Source: Mucilaginibacter sp.
GTDB taxonomy: Bacteria; Bacteroidota; Bacteroidia; Sphingobacteriales; Sphingobacteriaceae
Direction: 5' to 3'
Length of the DNA stretch: 64,000 nt
NCBI RefSeq assembly: GCF_025359345.1
Contig: NZ_JANYGQ010000014.1
Span: forward strand, 20,565-84,564
Shown here: positions 1-7,279 of the stretch, one piece after another
How the letters are laid out: every line of letters begins with the position of its first letter
How positions within the stretch are numbered: position 1 is the stretch's first letter
Program-made: the position numbers and the translations under genes
Notes under the pieces: generated by a model
Told to the model about the DNA's origin: nothing
Databases searched by the model: none
The model's input: the letters and a program-made list of their open reading frames with translations, nothing else

Positions 1-84
1 TTAAAATATGTGATACGGGATTTGCGTTTATTCTCTGAAAACGATGTTCGTTTTTTAAAGCAATTCCAGGCTGATATTATATGA
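1..84 (+). CDS. C-terminal tail of an unidentified protein (partial)
   Basis: An open frame from base 1 encodes 27 residues, ending in the residues KQFQADII, and stops at TGA 82-84. The start lies outside the window. The stop overlaps the start of the next gene as ATGA at 81-84, which is typical of translational coupling and suggests the two genes form an operon. The tail is too short to assign a family, so no function is given. Confidence 0.5.
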   Translation, partial: LKYVIRDLRLFSENDVRFLKQFQADII

Positions 85-494
85 AAAAACTGCTGCTTTT
101 ATTGTTGGTGCCGATCGTATTCCTATCCTGCGGTAAAAGCGGCAATGTGGTACCCAGCGTACCAGTAAACTTTACAGCATCACTATTCGACCCCCGGATA
201 GCACCATTGAACGCAAGCGGGGGCTATGTTGTAATAAGCGGTTATGGCGTTGCCGGGTTAATATTATACAGGACGGCTGACAGGCGTTATGTTGCGTATG
301 ACCGATGCAGCAGTTATCAACCGGAAAAGCATTGTGCAGTAAATGTTGATGAATCGGGTTTTACCGCCACTGACCCATGCAGCGGCTCAAAGTTTTCATT
401 AGCAGATGGCACACCGGTAAAGGCGCCCGCCACCAAATCTCTCCGAAGCTATTATGTGACAGTGAGCGCCTCTGAAATATACGTATCAAATTAA
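81..494 (+). CDS. Rieske-like lipoprotein lacking the usual cluster histidines
   Basis: A 137-residue lipoprotein. The N-terminus is hydrophobic with a lipobox ending in FLSC, so Cys17 is the predicted lipidated residue. The C-terminal half has the outline of a Rieske [2Fe-2S] domain, with a first box at C76-S-S and a second at C100-S-G-S103 followed by KFSLADGTPVKAPA, a strand and turn pattern typical of Rieske folds. In real Rieske proteins the boxes are CxH and CxxH; here both histidines are serines, so the normal cluster could not form. The fold assignment is inferred from this pattern alone. It may be a structural or binding relative. Its start overlaps the preceding stop, so it is probably the distal gene of an operon. 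Confidence 0.6.
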   Translation: MKKLLLLLLVPIVFLSCGKSGNVVPSVPVNFTASLFDPRIAPLNASGGYVVISGYGVAGLILYRTADRRYVAYDRCSSYQPEKHCAVNVDESGFTATDPCSGSKFSLADGTPVKAPATKSLRSYYVTVSASEIYVSN

Positions 495-589
495 CGATTT
501 GTAAATTTTAAAAGCCTTTACTATTAAATTCCTCAAAAAGGCATACCGCAAATGTCAGTTATTTTGAGATATTTGTACCTGATTGATAC

Positions 590-1171
590 ATGGAAGCCGA
601 TAAAATAAAAGAAAGTATAAAGCGGGCAGCGCAGGAATTGTTCCGGAAATTCGGTTACCATAAGACCAGTGTAAACGAAATTGCCAAAAAGGCAAAAATT
701 GCCAAAGCCACTATTTACAAATATTTTGAAAGCAAGGAAGATGTTTTACACTCCCTGCTGATGGATTATATTAAAGTGAGCGTGGACGACCTGATACATA
801 CCAACGGGCCGGAAATGGACGAAGAGGCGCACCTGAATATGCTGATTATGAAAACCTGCCGGCTAAGCTACACCGTGTGTAATGAATTTATCGGCTGGGA
901 TTTTATCCGTGAATCAACCAACTCCCAGGATTTTCTGAAAAACCTCTCCAACGAACTGGAAGAAATGCTGGTAAGCGTGTTCTCGCAGCTTACTGAATTG
1001 CGCAAACAGGAAAACTATCAGCAGCGCCTGCGCTTCCTCATCAAATGCAGCAAGAGCATCGTGTTCAGTTTTGCCTTTACCTCGGTAAGCGACAGCGATG
1101 TGCGGAAGAATTTTGTATCCTTTCAAAAAGAGATTTTGCCTTATTTGGTGAAAGCGGCGATAACTATTTAA
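590..1171 (+). CDS. TetR/AcrR family transcriptional regulator
   Basis: A 193-residue protein of normal TetR length. Residues about 6-52 form the DNA-binding helix-turn-helix region, with the family pattern FRKFGYHKTSVNEIAKKA, then KATIYKYFESKEDVL and the start of the ligand-binding helices. The remainder is helical and variable, as expected for the effector-binding and dimer domain. The effector and targets cannot be read from the sequence. The ATG at 590 starts directly at the HTH-proximal helix. The gene lies 95 nt downstream of the lipoprotein gene on the same strand, so it may have its own promoter. It is immediately followed by a nonamer repeat array. Confidence 0.88.
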   Translation: MEADKIKESIKRAAQELFRKFGYHKTSVNEIAKKAKIAKATIYKYFESKEDVLHSLLMDYIKVSVDDLIHTNGPEMDEEAHLNMLIMKTCRLSYTVCNEFIGWDFIRESTNSQDFLKNLSNELEEMLVSVFSQLTELRKQENYQQRLRFLIKCSKSIVFSFAFTSVSDSDVRKNFVSFQKEILPYLVKAAITI

Positions 1172-1234
1172 CCGCTGATTTTTTTGATTGCGTTGATTGC
1201 GTTGATTTTTTTCTTTTTTGGATTTCACCGATTT
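1172..1234. repeat. Degenerate nonamer tandem array
   Basis: Directly after the TetR stop codon, seven 9-nt units follow each other in register. The first four are CCGCTGATT, TTTTTGATT, GCGTTGATT and GCGTTGATT, and the later ones drift to TTTGGATTT and CACCGATTT. A similar array with the same TTGATT core lies at 20079-20158. The function is unknown. Confidence 0.7.
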
Positions 1235-1280
1235 GAGGGGGATTACTCCGGTTTTTTTAGCGTAAATACCTAACCGACAC

Positions 1281-1304
1281 GTCATTGCGAGGAACGAAGC
1301 AACC
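1281..1304. repeat. Half copy of a dispersed GTCATTGCGA palindromic repeat
   Basis: The segment beginning GTCATTGCGAGGAACGAAGC matches the outer arm of the palindromic elements at 10976-11103, 21978-22095 and 25932-26022. No matching inverted arm was seen nearby, so this is probably a truncated copy. Confidence 0.5.
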
Positions 1305-1402
1305 TCTACATAGGACATTCATGTACCTTTGTCTCGTGCGAACCTGAATACGGATGATTGTTAATCATGACTACCCGGCAATGTCAATTAGGGTATATCA
1401 AT

Positions 1403-2188
1403 TTAAAGAAATGTAAATAAGACCTTACATTTAGGCAACAACGATATCAATTCCTTTTGTTTATTTTCAGACAGGTTATTGTTTACCAACGCTAACGTTT
1501 CTAAAGATGTGGCACCTGCAACCGTTGGATTAAAATCTGAGATATGGTTATTATCTAAAGATAAAAATCGCAAAAATTTCATATCCGCCAGTACAACAGG
1601 AATTGATGTCAATAAATTATTCCTTAAGTTTAAAATCTTAAGATCACTAAGATTCAGCAGGGATCGAGGTATATCTGACAATAAATTAAAAGATAAATCC
1701 ATTTCTTTTAATTTACTTCCATTCGTGACGGGTATCTCTAATCCTTTTATTTCGTTGCTGGAAAAGCTAATATACTCAAGTGATTTTATCTTAAATACAA
1801 AATCAGGGATATCAGTTATTTTATTTCTACCAATGTCAAGCCTTTTTAGTTTCTTTAATTCACCAAGCCAAGCAGGCAGTATTGATATGTCATTATAACT
1901 TAAATCAAGTACCTCGATATTTTTAAAATTTCGAATTTCTTCCGGAACAGTTTTCAGCCCAGACTCTAATAAATTTAAATCGATTACACTAGTAGGATGA
2001 CGTTTAGCTTTATAAAAGTTATAATACATATAGGTGCCGGGTTTATCCTTCACCTTATATTTTTTTAGAGTTTCAGTTACATCTTCAGGAACTTTTGTTT
2101 GGGAAAACAACTTTACCCCAATGCACATCAAACAGAAAAAAATCACAACCGTTTTGTTCATTCCTATATTTTTCATTTTTGATAGCAT
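1403..2188 (-). CDS. Secreted leucine-rich repeat protein
   Basis: A 261-residue protein. The N-terminus has a hydrophobic stretch followed by LFSQTK, a plausible signal peptide. The start may really be the Met at residue 10, which gives the cleanest signal peptide. From about residue 70 to the end there are tandem leucine-rich repeats of about 23 residues with the core LxxLxLxxNxL, for example EVLDLSYNDISILPAWLGEL and KLKRLDIGRNKITDIPDFVF. These repeats form a curved binding scaffold, and the partner is unknown. The gene is convergent with the TetR gene and is more AT-rich than its neighbours, which hints at acquisition. No catalytic domain is visible. Confidence 0.8.
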   Translation of the reverse strand: MLSKMKNIGMNKTVVIFFCLMCIGVKLFSQTKVPEDVTETLKKYKVKDKPGTYMYYNFYKAKRHPTSVIDLNLLESGLKTVPEEIRNFKNIEVLDLSYNDISILPAWLGELKKLKRLDIGRNKITDIPDFVFKIKSLEYISFSSNEIKGLEIPVTNGSKLKEMDLSFNLLSDIPRSLLNLSDLKILNLRNNLLTSIPVVLADMKFLRFLSLDNNHISDFNPTVAGATSLETLALVNNNLSENKQKELISLLPKCKVLFTFL

Positions 2189-2307
2189 CTTACTAAATCA
2201 AATATAGTCATATTCTAATCTCATACAGAAAATCGCTCTCGTAATTAAAATGAGCTATTCGCTATCCCAGATAAAAATTTATTTGCACATCTCAATTATT
2301 ATCATTT

Positions 2308-2324
2308 ACTTTGAATAACAAAGT
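2308..2324. promoter_or_regulatory. Operator palindrome, copy 1 (ACTTTG-N5-CAAAGT)
   Basis: A perfect 6-bp inverted repeat with a 5-nt spacer (AATAA), ending 8 nt before the GTG at 2333. The same palindrome occurs at 3550-3566 and 4361-4377. This copy precedes the unit that contains the winged-helix regulator gene, so autoregulation is a natural reading. TTTACTTTG resembles a Bacteroidota -7 box with one base missing, so binding here could block RNA polymerase. That is inference. Confidence 0.7.
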
Positions 2325-2332
2325 ACTTTTAC

Positions 2333-2986
2333 GTGGAAGAAAAAGAAATTCAAAACGAACTGGCCTCTATCCGCAACCTGATGGAGCGGTCGTCGAAGTT
2401 TATATCCCTTAGCGGCCTGTCGGGGATATTGGCCGGGGTGTATGCGCTGATTGGCGCGGCATTGGCTTATCATGTTATTTACGACCATACGCCTGTTACT
2501 GGCAGGGGTTACGTGGATAACGGCACGCAGTCGTCCGGGCTTTTCTTCGGCAGCAGTTACCGGTTGCTGGAATGGGAGTTGATAGCCATAGCCTTTGTAG
2601 TGCTGCTGCTTTCGGTGCTTACGGGTATTATATTATCATACCGCAAAGCAAAACGTAAAGGGCAGCCAATTTGGGGTAAAACCAGCAAGTCGCTATTGTT
2701 TTATATGGCCACACCGTTAGTTACGGGTGGGCTATTGATTTTAATTTTTATCTACCGCGGTCATTACAGCATAGTTGCGCCGGCATCGTTGATTTTTTAT
2801 GGCCTGTCGTTAGTTGGTGCCAGCAATTTTACCTTTACCGACGTAAAGTACCTTGGGCTGTGCGATATTATATTAGGCCTGGTTACCGCTTGCTTACCCG
2901 GTTATGGTTTACTATTTTGGGCCATTGGTTTTGGTGGGCTGCACATTGTTTACGGCAGCATAATGTACTTAAAATACGATAGGTGA
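2333..2986 (+). CDS. Multi-pass membrane protein of the regulator/creD cluster
   Basis: A 217-residue protein read from GTG at 2333. ATG at 2381 (residue 17) is an alternative start. Four to five hydrophobic segments are visible, including FISLSGLSGILAGVYALIGA near residue 25, WELIAIAFVVLLLSVLTGI near 83, and FYMATPLVTGGLLILIFIY and later ones. No catalytic motif is evident. The gene ends in a GTGA overlap with the winged-helix regulator gene, so the two are almost certainly co-transcribed and translationally coupled. That pairing is common for one-component sensors, so the protein might hold or signal to the regulator. That is inference. Confidence 0.75.
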   Translation: MEEKEIQNELASIRNLMERSSKFISLSGLSGILAGVYALIGAALAYHVIYDHTPVTGRGYVDNGTQSSGLFFGSSYRLLEWELIAIAFVVLLLSVLTGIILSYRKAKRKGQPIWGKTSKSLLFYMATPLVTGGLLILIFIYRGHYSIVAPASLIFYGLSLVGASNFTFTDVKYLGLCDIILGLVTACLPGYGLLFWAIGFGGLHIVYGSIMYLKYDR

Positions 2987-3288
2987 AAGTTCCCTTTGAA
3001 AAACTCGATAAAGCATTTGAGAACCGCTTAAGGTTGCAGATAATGAGTGTGCTGATGGTGAACGACCGGTACGACTTTAACTCGCTTAAAGAACTGCTGG
3101 ACACTACCGACGGCAACCTGGCTTCGCATTTGAAGGGCCTCGAGAAAGAGGAATATATTGTGGTACACAAAGCTTTTTTGGGCCGCAAGCCTAATACAAC
3201 CTATGAATCGACAGAAAAGGGAAAGAAAGCCTTTAAACAGCACCTGGATGCATTGGAACAATTAATTAAACAGCAAAAAATAATTTAA
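2983..3288 (+). CDS. Winged-helix transcriptional regulator (HTH_34 type)
   Basis: A 101-residue protein starting at GTG 2983, inside the stop of the preceding gene. It is a single winged-helix domain: helices FENRLRLQIMSVLMVNDRYD and FNSLKELLDTTDGNLASHLK, then a wing and LGRKPNTTYESTEKGKKAF, where the TYESTEKG segment matches the end of ArsR/MarR-like folds. Known relatives sit next to membrane proteins and creD in Bacteroidota. The three ACTTTG-N5-CAAAGT palindromes around it are the obvious candidate targets, one in front of its own unit and two in front of the downstream genes. Whether it represses or activates is not visible. Confidence 0.85.
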   Translation: MKVPFEKLDKAFENRLRLQIMSVLMVNDRYDFNSLKELLDTTDGNLASHLKGLEKEEYIVVHKAFLGRKPNTTYESTEKGKKAFKQHLDALEQLIKQQKII

Positions 3289-3311
3289 TTTCAAACTAAA
3301 CCCCAAAAATC

Positions 3312-3533
3312 ATGCAGAAAAAAAACGCCCAACTACTTATGCGATTTATGGCCGTGTTCGGCAACTTACTGTTTATACTTTGGATAATTTACAATGCCAT
3401 ACACGAGGGCTTTCGCGGCACTTTGCCTGAAATTGTTTCCTGCCTGTTTTTAATATGCCTGCTTGCTTTAAACTCATACCTGGTACTAACATCTCTCGAC
3501 AGGGAGAATATGCTAACCAATAAATCAAACTAA
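3312..3533 (+). CDS. Small two-helix membrane protein
   Basis: 73 residues with two predicted membrane helices, about residues 9-29 (LMRFMAVFGNLLFILWIIYN) and 38-58 (EIVSCLFLICLLALNSYLVL), and a short charged tail. It follows the regulator by 23 nt on the same strand and precedes the second operator copy, so it is probably the last gene of the first unit. The family is not recognised. Confidence 0.6.
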   Translation: MQKKNAQLLMRFMAVFGNLLFILWIIYNAIHEGFRGTLPEIVSCLFLICLLALNSYLVLTSLDRENMLTNKSN

Positions 3534-3549
3534 ATTTTTTTACCTATTT

Positions 3550-3566
3550 ACTTTGAAACACAAAGT
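3550..3566. promoter_or_regulatory. Operator palindrome, copy 2 (ACTTTG-N5-CAAAGT)
   Basis: The same perfect inverted repeat as at 2308-2324, with spacer AAACA, 18 nt before the ATG of the ferritin-like gene. The flanks are also conserved: TTT before it and ACTTTTA after it. It probably controls the ferritin-like gene through the adjacent winged-helix regulator. Confidence 0.75.
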
Positions 3567-3584
3567 ACTTTTAACAAAACCACA

Positions 3585-4334
3585 ATGCACACAAGTAGTT
3601 ACTGGATAACGCATTTCAAGGCAAATGCTCTCCAAAAAAGAATTAACTGGAACCAACCTGCTAACATCACGGCTACAGAAATTGACACCATCTTGAAGTC
3701 GCTGCAGGCCTGGCAATTGGGCGAAACATCGGAGGGTAAGCAATTGATTGCCGCTGCCGAAAAATATGCCGATAAAACGCAGGACGCGGACTATGTGTAC
3801 TGCACTAAGCTATTTATTAAAGAAGAGCAAAAACACGGCAATAACCTCGGTTTGTATTTAGACAGAATTGGGCAACCGAGAATTAAACAAAACTGGGGCG
3901 ATACCTTGTTCAGGAAGGCTAGGCATTTGAATACCAGCATGGAATCATGGACACTGGCTGTTATTGTAGTTGAAAGCGCAGCGCAGATATTTTACCAGTC
4001 GCTTAAAGATGCGACCGGTTGTTTTTTGTTAAAGGAAATTTGCACAGATATACTAATTGATGAAGCCAGGCATATCACGTTTCAAACCGAACGGCTCACA
4101 GCAATTTTTGAAAATAAATCAGCTTTTTCAAAGAGCTGGCGAAAAATGGTGTACAAGTATTTTTTCTACGCGACATCATTGATGGTATGGTTTGCACATA
4201 GCAAACTTTTTAACGCCGGCGGTAATACTTTCCAGGATTATATGAGAAAGATGGACTACAAGCACGCCAAAACTATTAAAGCCATCACCTGCCCCGTAAA
4301 ATACGATACCAATGCAATAAGTTTTGGAATATAA
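3585..4334 (+). CDS. Ferritin-like di-iron protein
   Basis: A 249-residue, largely helical protein. It carries two ExxH motifs spaced as in ferritin-like four-helix bundles: E81-x-x-H84 in IKEEQKHG and E160-x-x-H163 in IDEARH. E130 (VVESAAQ) and a glutamate near residues 47-50 complete a possible di-iron carboxylate site. This points to an oxidase, oxygenase or iron/peroxide-handling enzyme of the ferritin-like superfamily. The substrate is unknown. There is no signal peptide. The second operator copy sits in its promoter and creD follows 64 nt downstream with its own copy, so the gene belongs to the same regulon. The C-terminal part (about 195-215) is hydrophobic. Confidence 0.68.
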   Translation: MHTSSYWITHFKANALQKRINWNQPANITATEIDTILKSLQAWQLGETSEGKQLIAAAEKYADKTQDADYVYCTKLFIKEEQKHGNNLGLYLDRIGQPRIKQNWGDTLFRKARHLNTSMESWTLAVIVVESAAQIFYQSLKDATGCFLLKEICTDILIDEARHITFQTERLTAIFENKSAFSKSWRKMVYKYFFYATSLMVWFAHSKLFNAGGNTFQDYMRKMDYKHAKTIKAITCPVKYDTNAISFGI

Positions 4335-4360
4335 TAAATTGCCCATTTTTTTACCCATTT

Positions 4361-4377
4361 ACTTTGAAATACAAAGT
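4361..4377. promoter_or_regulatory. Operator palindrome, copy 3 (ACTTTG-N5-CAAAGT)
   Basis: The third copy, spacer AAATA, 20 nt upstream of the creD ATG at 4398. The upstream flank CCATTT is nearly the same as in the other two copies, which supports a shared regulator. Confidence 0.75.
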
Positions 4378-4397
4378 GTATTTAAATCGACATAATC

Positions 4398-5759
4398 ATG
4401 AATCAACAACCAGAAAACCCCTTTCAACCTACTACCCCGCCATCGCCAGCAAAATGGCACACCGACTCCGTGCTGATTAAACTCGGCATTATTGCAACGC
4501 TGATAATTTTACTGCTTATCCCTTCGGCGTGGATACAAAGCCTGGTAATTGAGCGCGAAGGCTACCAAAAAATAGAACGTGGCGGTATGGCAAACACCTG
4601 GGCCGACACGCAACTGGTACAGGGCCCAGTGCTACTATTACCCTACAAAAAACAGGTAACCGAAACCGACGGCAATAAAAAAACCAGCACCCGCGAGGTA
4701 ATTAACACGCTGTATGTTTTGCCGCAAACACTACAGGCGAAAGCAGCCGTTAAAACACAACCATTTACAAAAGGCGTTTACGATGCTACCGGCTACAGTG
4801 CGGATATTGCCATCACCGGCGATTTTGATAAGCCCGACCTGGCACTGGCAGGCATTGACCCATCGGCAGTGATGTATGATAAGGCCAGGCTGGTTTTCAG
4901 CATATCAGACAATAAGGGGCTGATGAACAACCCGGCGGTGAAAATACAAAGCCAAACCTATGCGCCCGAGCCCACCGTTGAGGATGCGATACCGTTTGAT
5001 AAAGGCCTGCAGGTAAAATTTAACCTGCAGCCGGGGCAGGGCTTTGCTTTTAGCTACCGGCTAAACCTCAAAGGCAGCAACCAACTGAACTTTTTGCATA
5101 CCGGTAAAACCACCGATGTTGAAATAAGCAGTGACTGGAAATCGCCCGATTTTAGTAGCCACGAGCCGGATAGTAAGGCTATAAACGCGCAGGGTTTTAA
5201 CGCCAAATGGCACATGGTATATTATAACCGGCCTTTTCCGCAGCAATGGGTAAACAACAACCAGGAACTGGTTAAAAAGCGCGGTGGCAGCGACGCAGTT
5301 TTTGGTGTAAAACTGCAATTACCTATCGATCAGTACCGCAAAGTATTGCGCACCACCAAGTATTCAACCCTCATTATCCTGCTTACTTTCATCTCGCTGT
5401 TTTTAGCTGAAATGGTTAAAAAACAACGTGTGCATGTATTTAACTACGTACTTATTGGCGCTGCAATGGTGGTTTATTACACGCTGCTGCTCTCGTTTTC
5501 AGAACAGGTGGGTTATAACTGGGCGTATTTTATCAGTTCGGTATCAACTATAGCACTAATCGCGATTTTCACCGCATCGTTACTAAACAACCGGATGGTG
5601 GCGGTAACCTTCTCCTTTATCCTCGGAATATTTTACGGATTCATCTTTATCATTATCCAATTGGAAGAGTTATCGCTGTTGTTTGGCAGTGTTGCATTGT
5701 TTGTGATCGTAGCAACGCTGATGTATTTCTCAAGGAAAATTAGTTGGGACAGGCAATAG
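4398..5759 (+). CDS. creD: Cell envelope protein CreD
   Basis: 453 residues, the usual length for CreD. One N-terminal membrane helix (about residues 27-50, LGIIATLIILLLIPSAWIQS) is followed by the diagnostic region LVIEREGYQ. A large periplasmic beta-rich domain spans about residues 55-310, and a bundle of C-terminal helices runs from about 318 to the end, including YSTLIILLTFISLFLAEMV. CreD is an inner-membrane protein linked to envelope stress and beta-lactam or colicin tolerance in Enterobacteria; its biochemical role is unsettled. There is no creBC two-component pair here. Control is more likely by the nearby winged-helix regulator through the operator at 4361-4377. Confidence 0.92.
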   Translation: MNQQPENPFQPTTPPSPAKWHTDSVLIKLGIIATLIILLLIPSAWIQSLVIEREGYQKIERGGMANTWADTQLVQGPVLLLPYKKQVTETDGNKKTSTREVINTLYVLPQTLQAKAAVKTQPFTKGVYDATGYSADIAITGDFDKPDLALAGIDPSAVMYDKARLVFSISDNKGLMNNPAVKIQSQTYAPEPTVEDAIPFDKGLQVKFNLQPGQGFAFSYRLNLKGSNQLNFLHTGKTTDVEISSDWKSPDFSSHEPDSKAINAQGFNAKWHMVYYNRPFPQQWVNNNQELVKKRGGSDAVFGVKLQLPIDQYRKVLRTTKYSTLIILLTFISLFLAEMVKKQRVHVFNYVLIGAAMVVYYTLLLSFSEQVGYNWAYFISSVSTIALIAIFTASLLNNRMVAVTFSFILGIFYGFIFIIIQLEELSLLFGSVALFVIVATLMYFSRKISWDRQ

Positions 5760-5766
5760 CAAATAT

Positions 5767-5787
5767 GGGGCAGGCGCTCCCTGCCCC
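5767..5787 (+). terminator. Hairpin after creD
   Basis: GGGGCAGG and CCTGCCCC form a perfect 8-bp GC-rich stem around a 5-nt loop, 7 nt after the creD stop, followed only by a T-poor stretch. It is probably a terminator or attenuator separating creD from the three downstream paralogues. Confidence 0.55.
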
Positions 5788-5801
5788 TTCAATCTTATCA
5801 A

Positions 5802-6236
5802 ATGGAATGCACCGAATTTAAATACAGCTTAAAAGTGTGGGTAACAAGCATGGTTGTGGCGCCGGTTATTGTGATGATTTGTGATTACGCAGAAAACAGC
5901 GTTCTTCCGCCATCTCCATATCATGGTAATTTCGACCTGCTGCCAGCGTACCCGACTATAGTGTTGTTCAGTGGTATATGCTCGTTACCAACCTACATAT
6001 TTTTTTTCCTGTTTATAAAGATAACGATCAATTACGCCAACTCAATAGTCAGGATAAAGAGTATAATATCTGTTTTGGGCATCGCACTGGTCGCAGGTAC
6101 ATTCGAACTTTTCTTTTTCCTTATGGGTGGCGGCACACCAAATGTGTTCATTTATTCGATGATTGCAAGTTGCCTGTGTATTGCTTGGTTCAGTTGGTTT
6201 TACCGACTGGGGACGAACGAAAAGCTTAACTATTAA
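5802..6236 (+). CDS. Tandem paralogous membrane protein 1 of 3
   Basis: 144 residues with about four membrane helices. The N-terminal signature FKYSLKVWVTSMVVAPVIV is shared with the next two genes, as is a C-terminal IASCLCIAWFSWFYRL segment. The three products clearly derive from local duplication. No catalytic residues stand out and I do not recognise a named family. The gene lies 42 nt after creD but beyond a GC-rich hairpin, so it may have separate transcription. Confidence 0.7.
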   Translation: MECTEFKYSLKVWVTSMVVAPVIVMICDYAENSVLPPSPYHGNFDLLPAYPTIVLFSGICSLPTYIFFFLFIKITINYANSIVRIKSIISVLGIALVAGTFELFFFLMGGGTPNVFIYSMIASCLCIAWFSWFYRLGTNEKLNY

Positions 6237-6304
6237 ATAACGAAGGGCCGCTGGTATTTGACAATCATTTAAAGCAGTGGTTAATAAGTATCATAACGAA
6301 TTTA

Positions 6305-6766
6305 ATGGCAAGTAATATTAAATATAGTTTAAAAGTTTGGCTTACCGGTTTATTAGTAACCCCGGCGTTATTCCTCATCATCACCAATTACAAAACAATC
6401 AATGATTTACCCAACGAGACATACGGCGATTCCATCATCTTTAGGTATATAGTATATGTAATTATCGGCACGCTACTTTCATTTATATCTTCATTCTTAT
6501 TTTGGATTATCGTAACGCTTTCGACCCGGTATTCTGCAAATCTTACTATAGCAAAAGCCATAAACTGTGTAGGTAGTGTAACTCTCACAGTCATCATGTT
6601 CCGTTTAGCTATTTATGATGACGGATTTGTTGATGATGAATTTATATACCTCATGCTGCTCAACTGTTTTTGCGTCTGTATTGGGTCTTGGGTATATAAA
6701 TTACCATTATTAAGGGCAATTGAAAAAAAAGTTGAGAAAATTCGGTCAGGTGCAGTCTTTCCCTAG
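6305..6766 (+). CDS. Tandem paralogous membrane protein 2 of 3
   Basis: 153 residues. It starts with the same signature (IKYSLKVWLTGLLVTPALF), has about four hydrophobic segments, and ends in MLLNCFCVCIGSWVYKL, matching the end of paralogues 1 and 3. It is followed by a charged tail (EKKVEKIRSG). The family is not recognised. The amino-acid similarity across the three is clear at both ends and weak in the middle, so the duplication is old or fast-evolving. Confidence 0.7.
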   Translation: MASNIKYSLKVWLTGLLVTPALFLIITNYKTINDLPNETYGDSIIFRYIVYVIIGTLLSFISSFLFWIIVTLSTRYSANLTIAKAINCVGSVTLTVIMFRLAIYDDGFVDDEFIYLMLLNCFCVCIGSWVYKLPLLRAIEKKVEKIRSGAVFP

Positions 6767-6828
6767 GAAGTCCCCTCAATAAAATTTGCAATACACTTCA
6801 TTTTAAAAACTCAAAATCTAAGTAAATC

Positions 6829-7269
6829 ATGAACTCAAATATCTTCCAATACTCCTTACGCGTATGGCTAACCAGTGTTGTTGGCGCTGCGTTGGCTTTC
6901 GTGCTTATAACCATGGTTAAAGAGCCGAGCCTTTCACAAAGCTTTTGGCAGGCCACCGGCTCATTTTTTTCCGACTGGTTATTTTTTGCCGGATTCCAGT
7001 TATTGTTTTCAATAGCAACATGGCTGGTATTTTATGTAATTATATTACTGATTGTAAAGCGCATACACATTCATCGCACCCGGTTATCAACAATTTCCAT
7101 CACGGGCATTGTGTTAACTATAATAACGTTTAAACTCACCTTATTGCAGGACGGATTATTTAATGATAACAGCGGCTTTGCTTACTTAATGATTGCCAAT
7201 TGCTTCTTTATCGGTTCAGGTAGTTGGTTTTATGAGTTGCGCCCGCCGGAATATTTAAATTGGGCGTAA
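6829..7269 (+). CDS. Tandem paralogous membrane protein 3 of 3
   Basis: 146 residues with the shared start FQYSLRVWLTSVVGAALAF and the shared end MIANCFFIGSGSWFYELRPP. Four hydrophobic segments are visible, including WLVFYVIILLIVKRI in the middle. Its stop lies 10 nt before the start of the next gene, so those two are likely co-transcribed. The function is unknown. Confidence 0.7.
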   Translation: MNSNIFQYSLRVWLTSVVGAALAFVLITMVKEPSLSQSFWQATGSFFSDWLFFAGFQLLFSIATWLVFYVIILLIVKRIHIHRTRLSTISITGIVLTIITFKLTLLQDGLFNDNSGFAYLMIANCFFIGSGSWFYELRPPEYLNWA

Positions 7270-7279
7270 GATACAACAC

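Noticed and set aside
1324..1331. An exact TACCTTTG -7 box on the plus strand
   Set aside because: No plus-strand gene follows before the convergent LRR gene. Six fixed bases are expected by chance about once per 4 kb on each strand.
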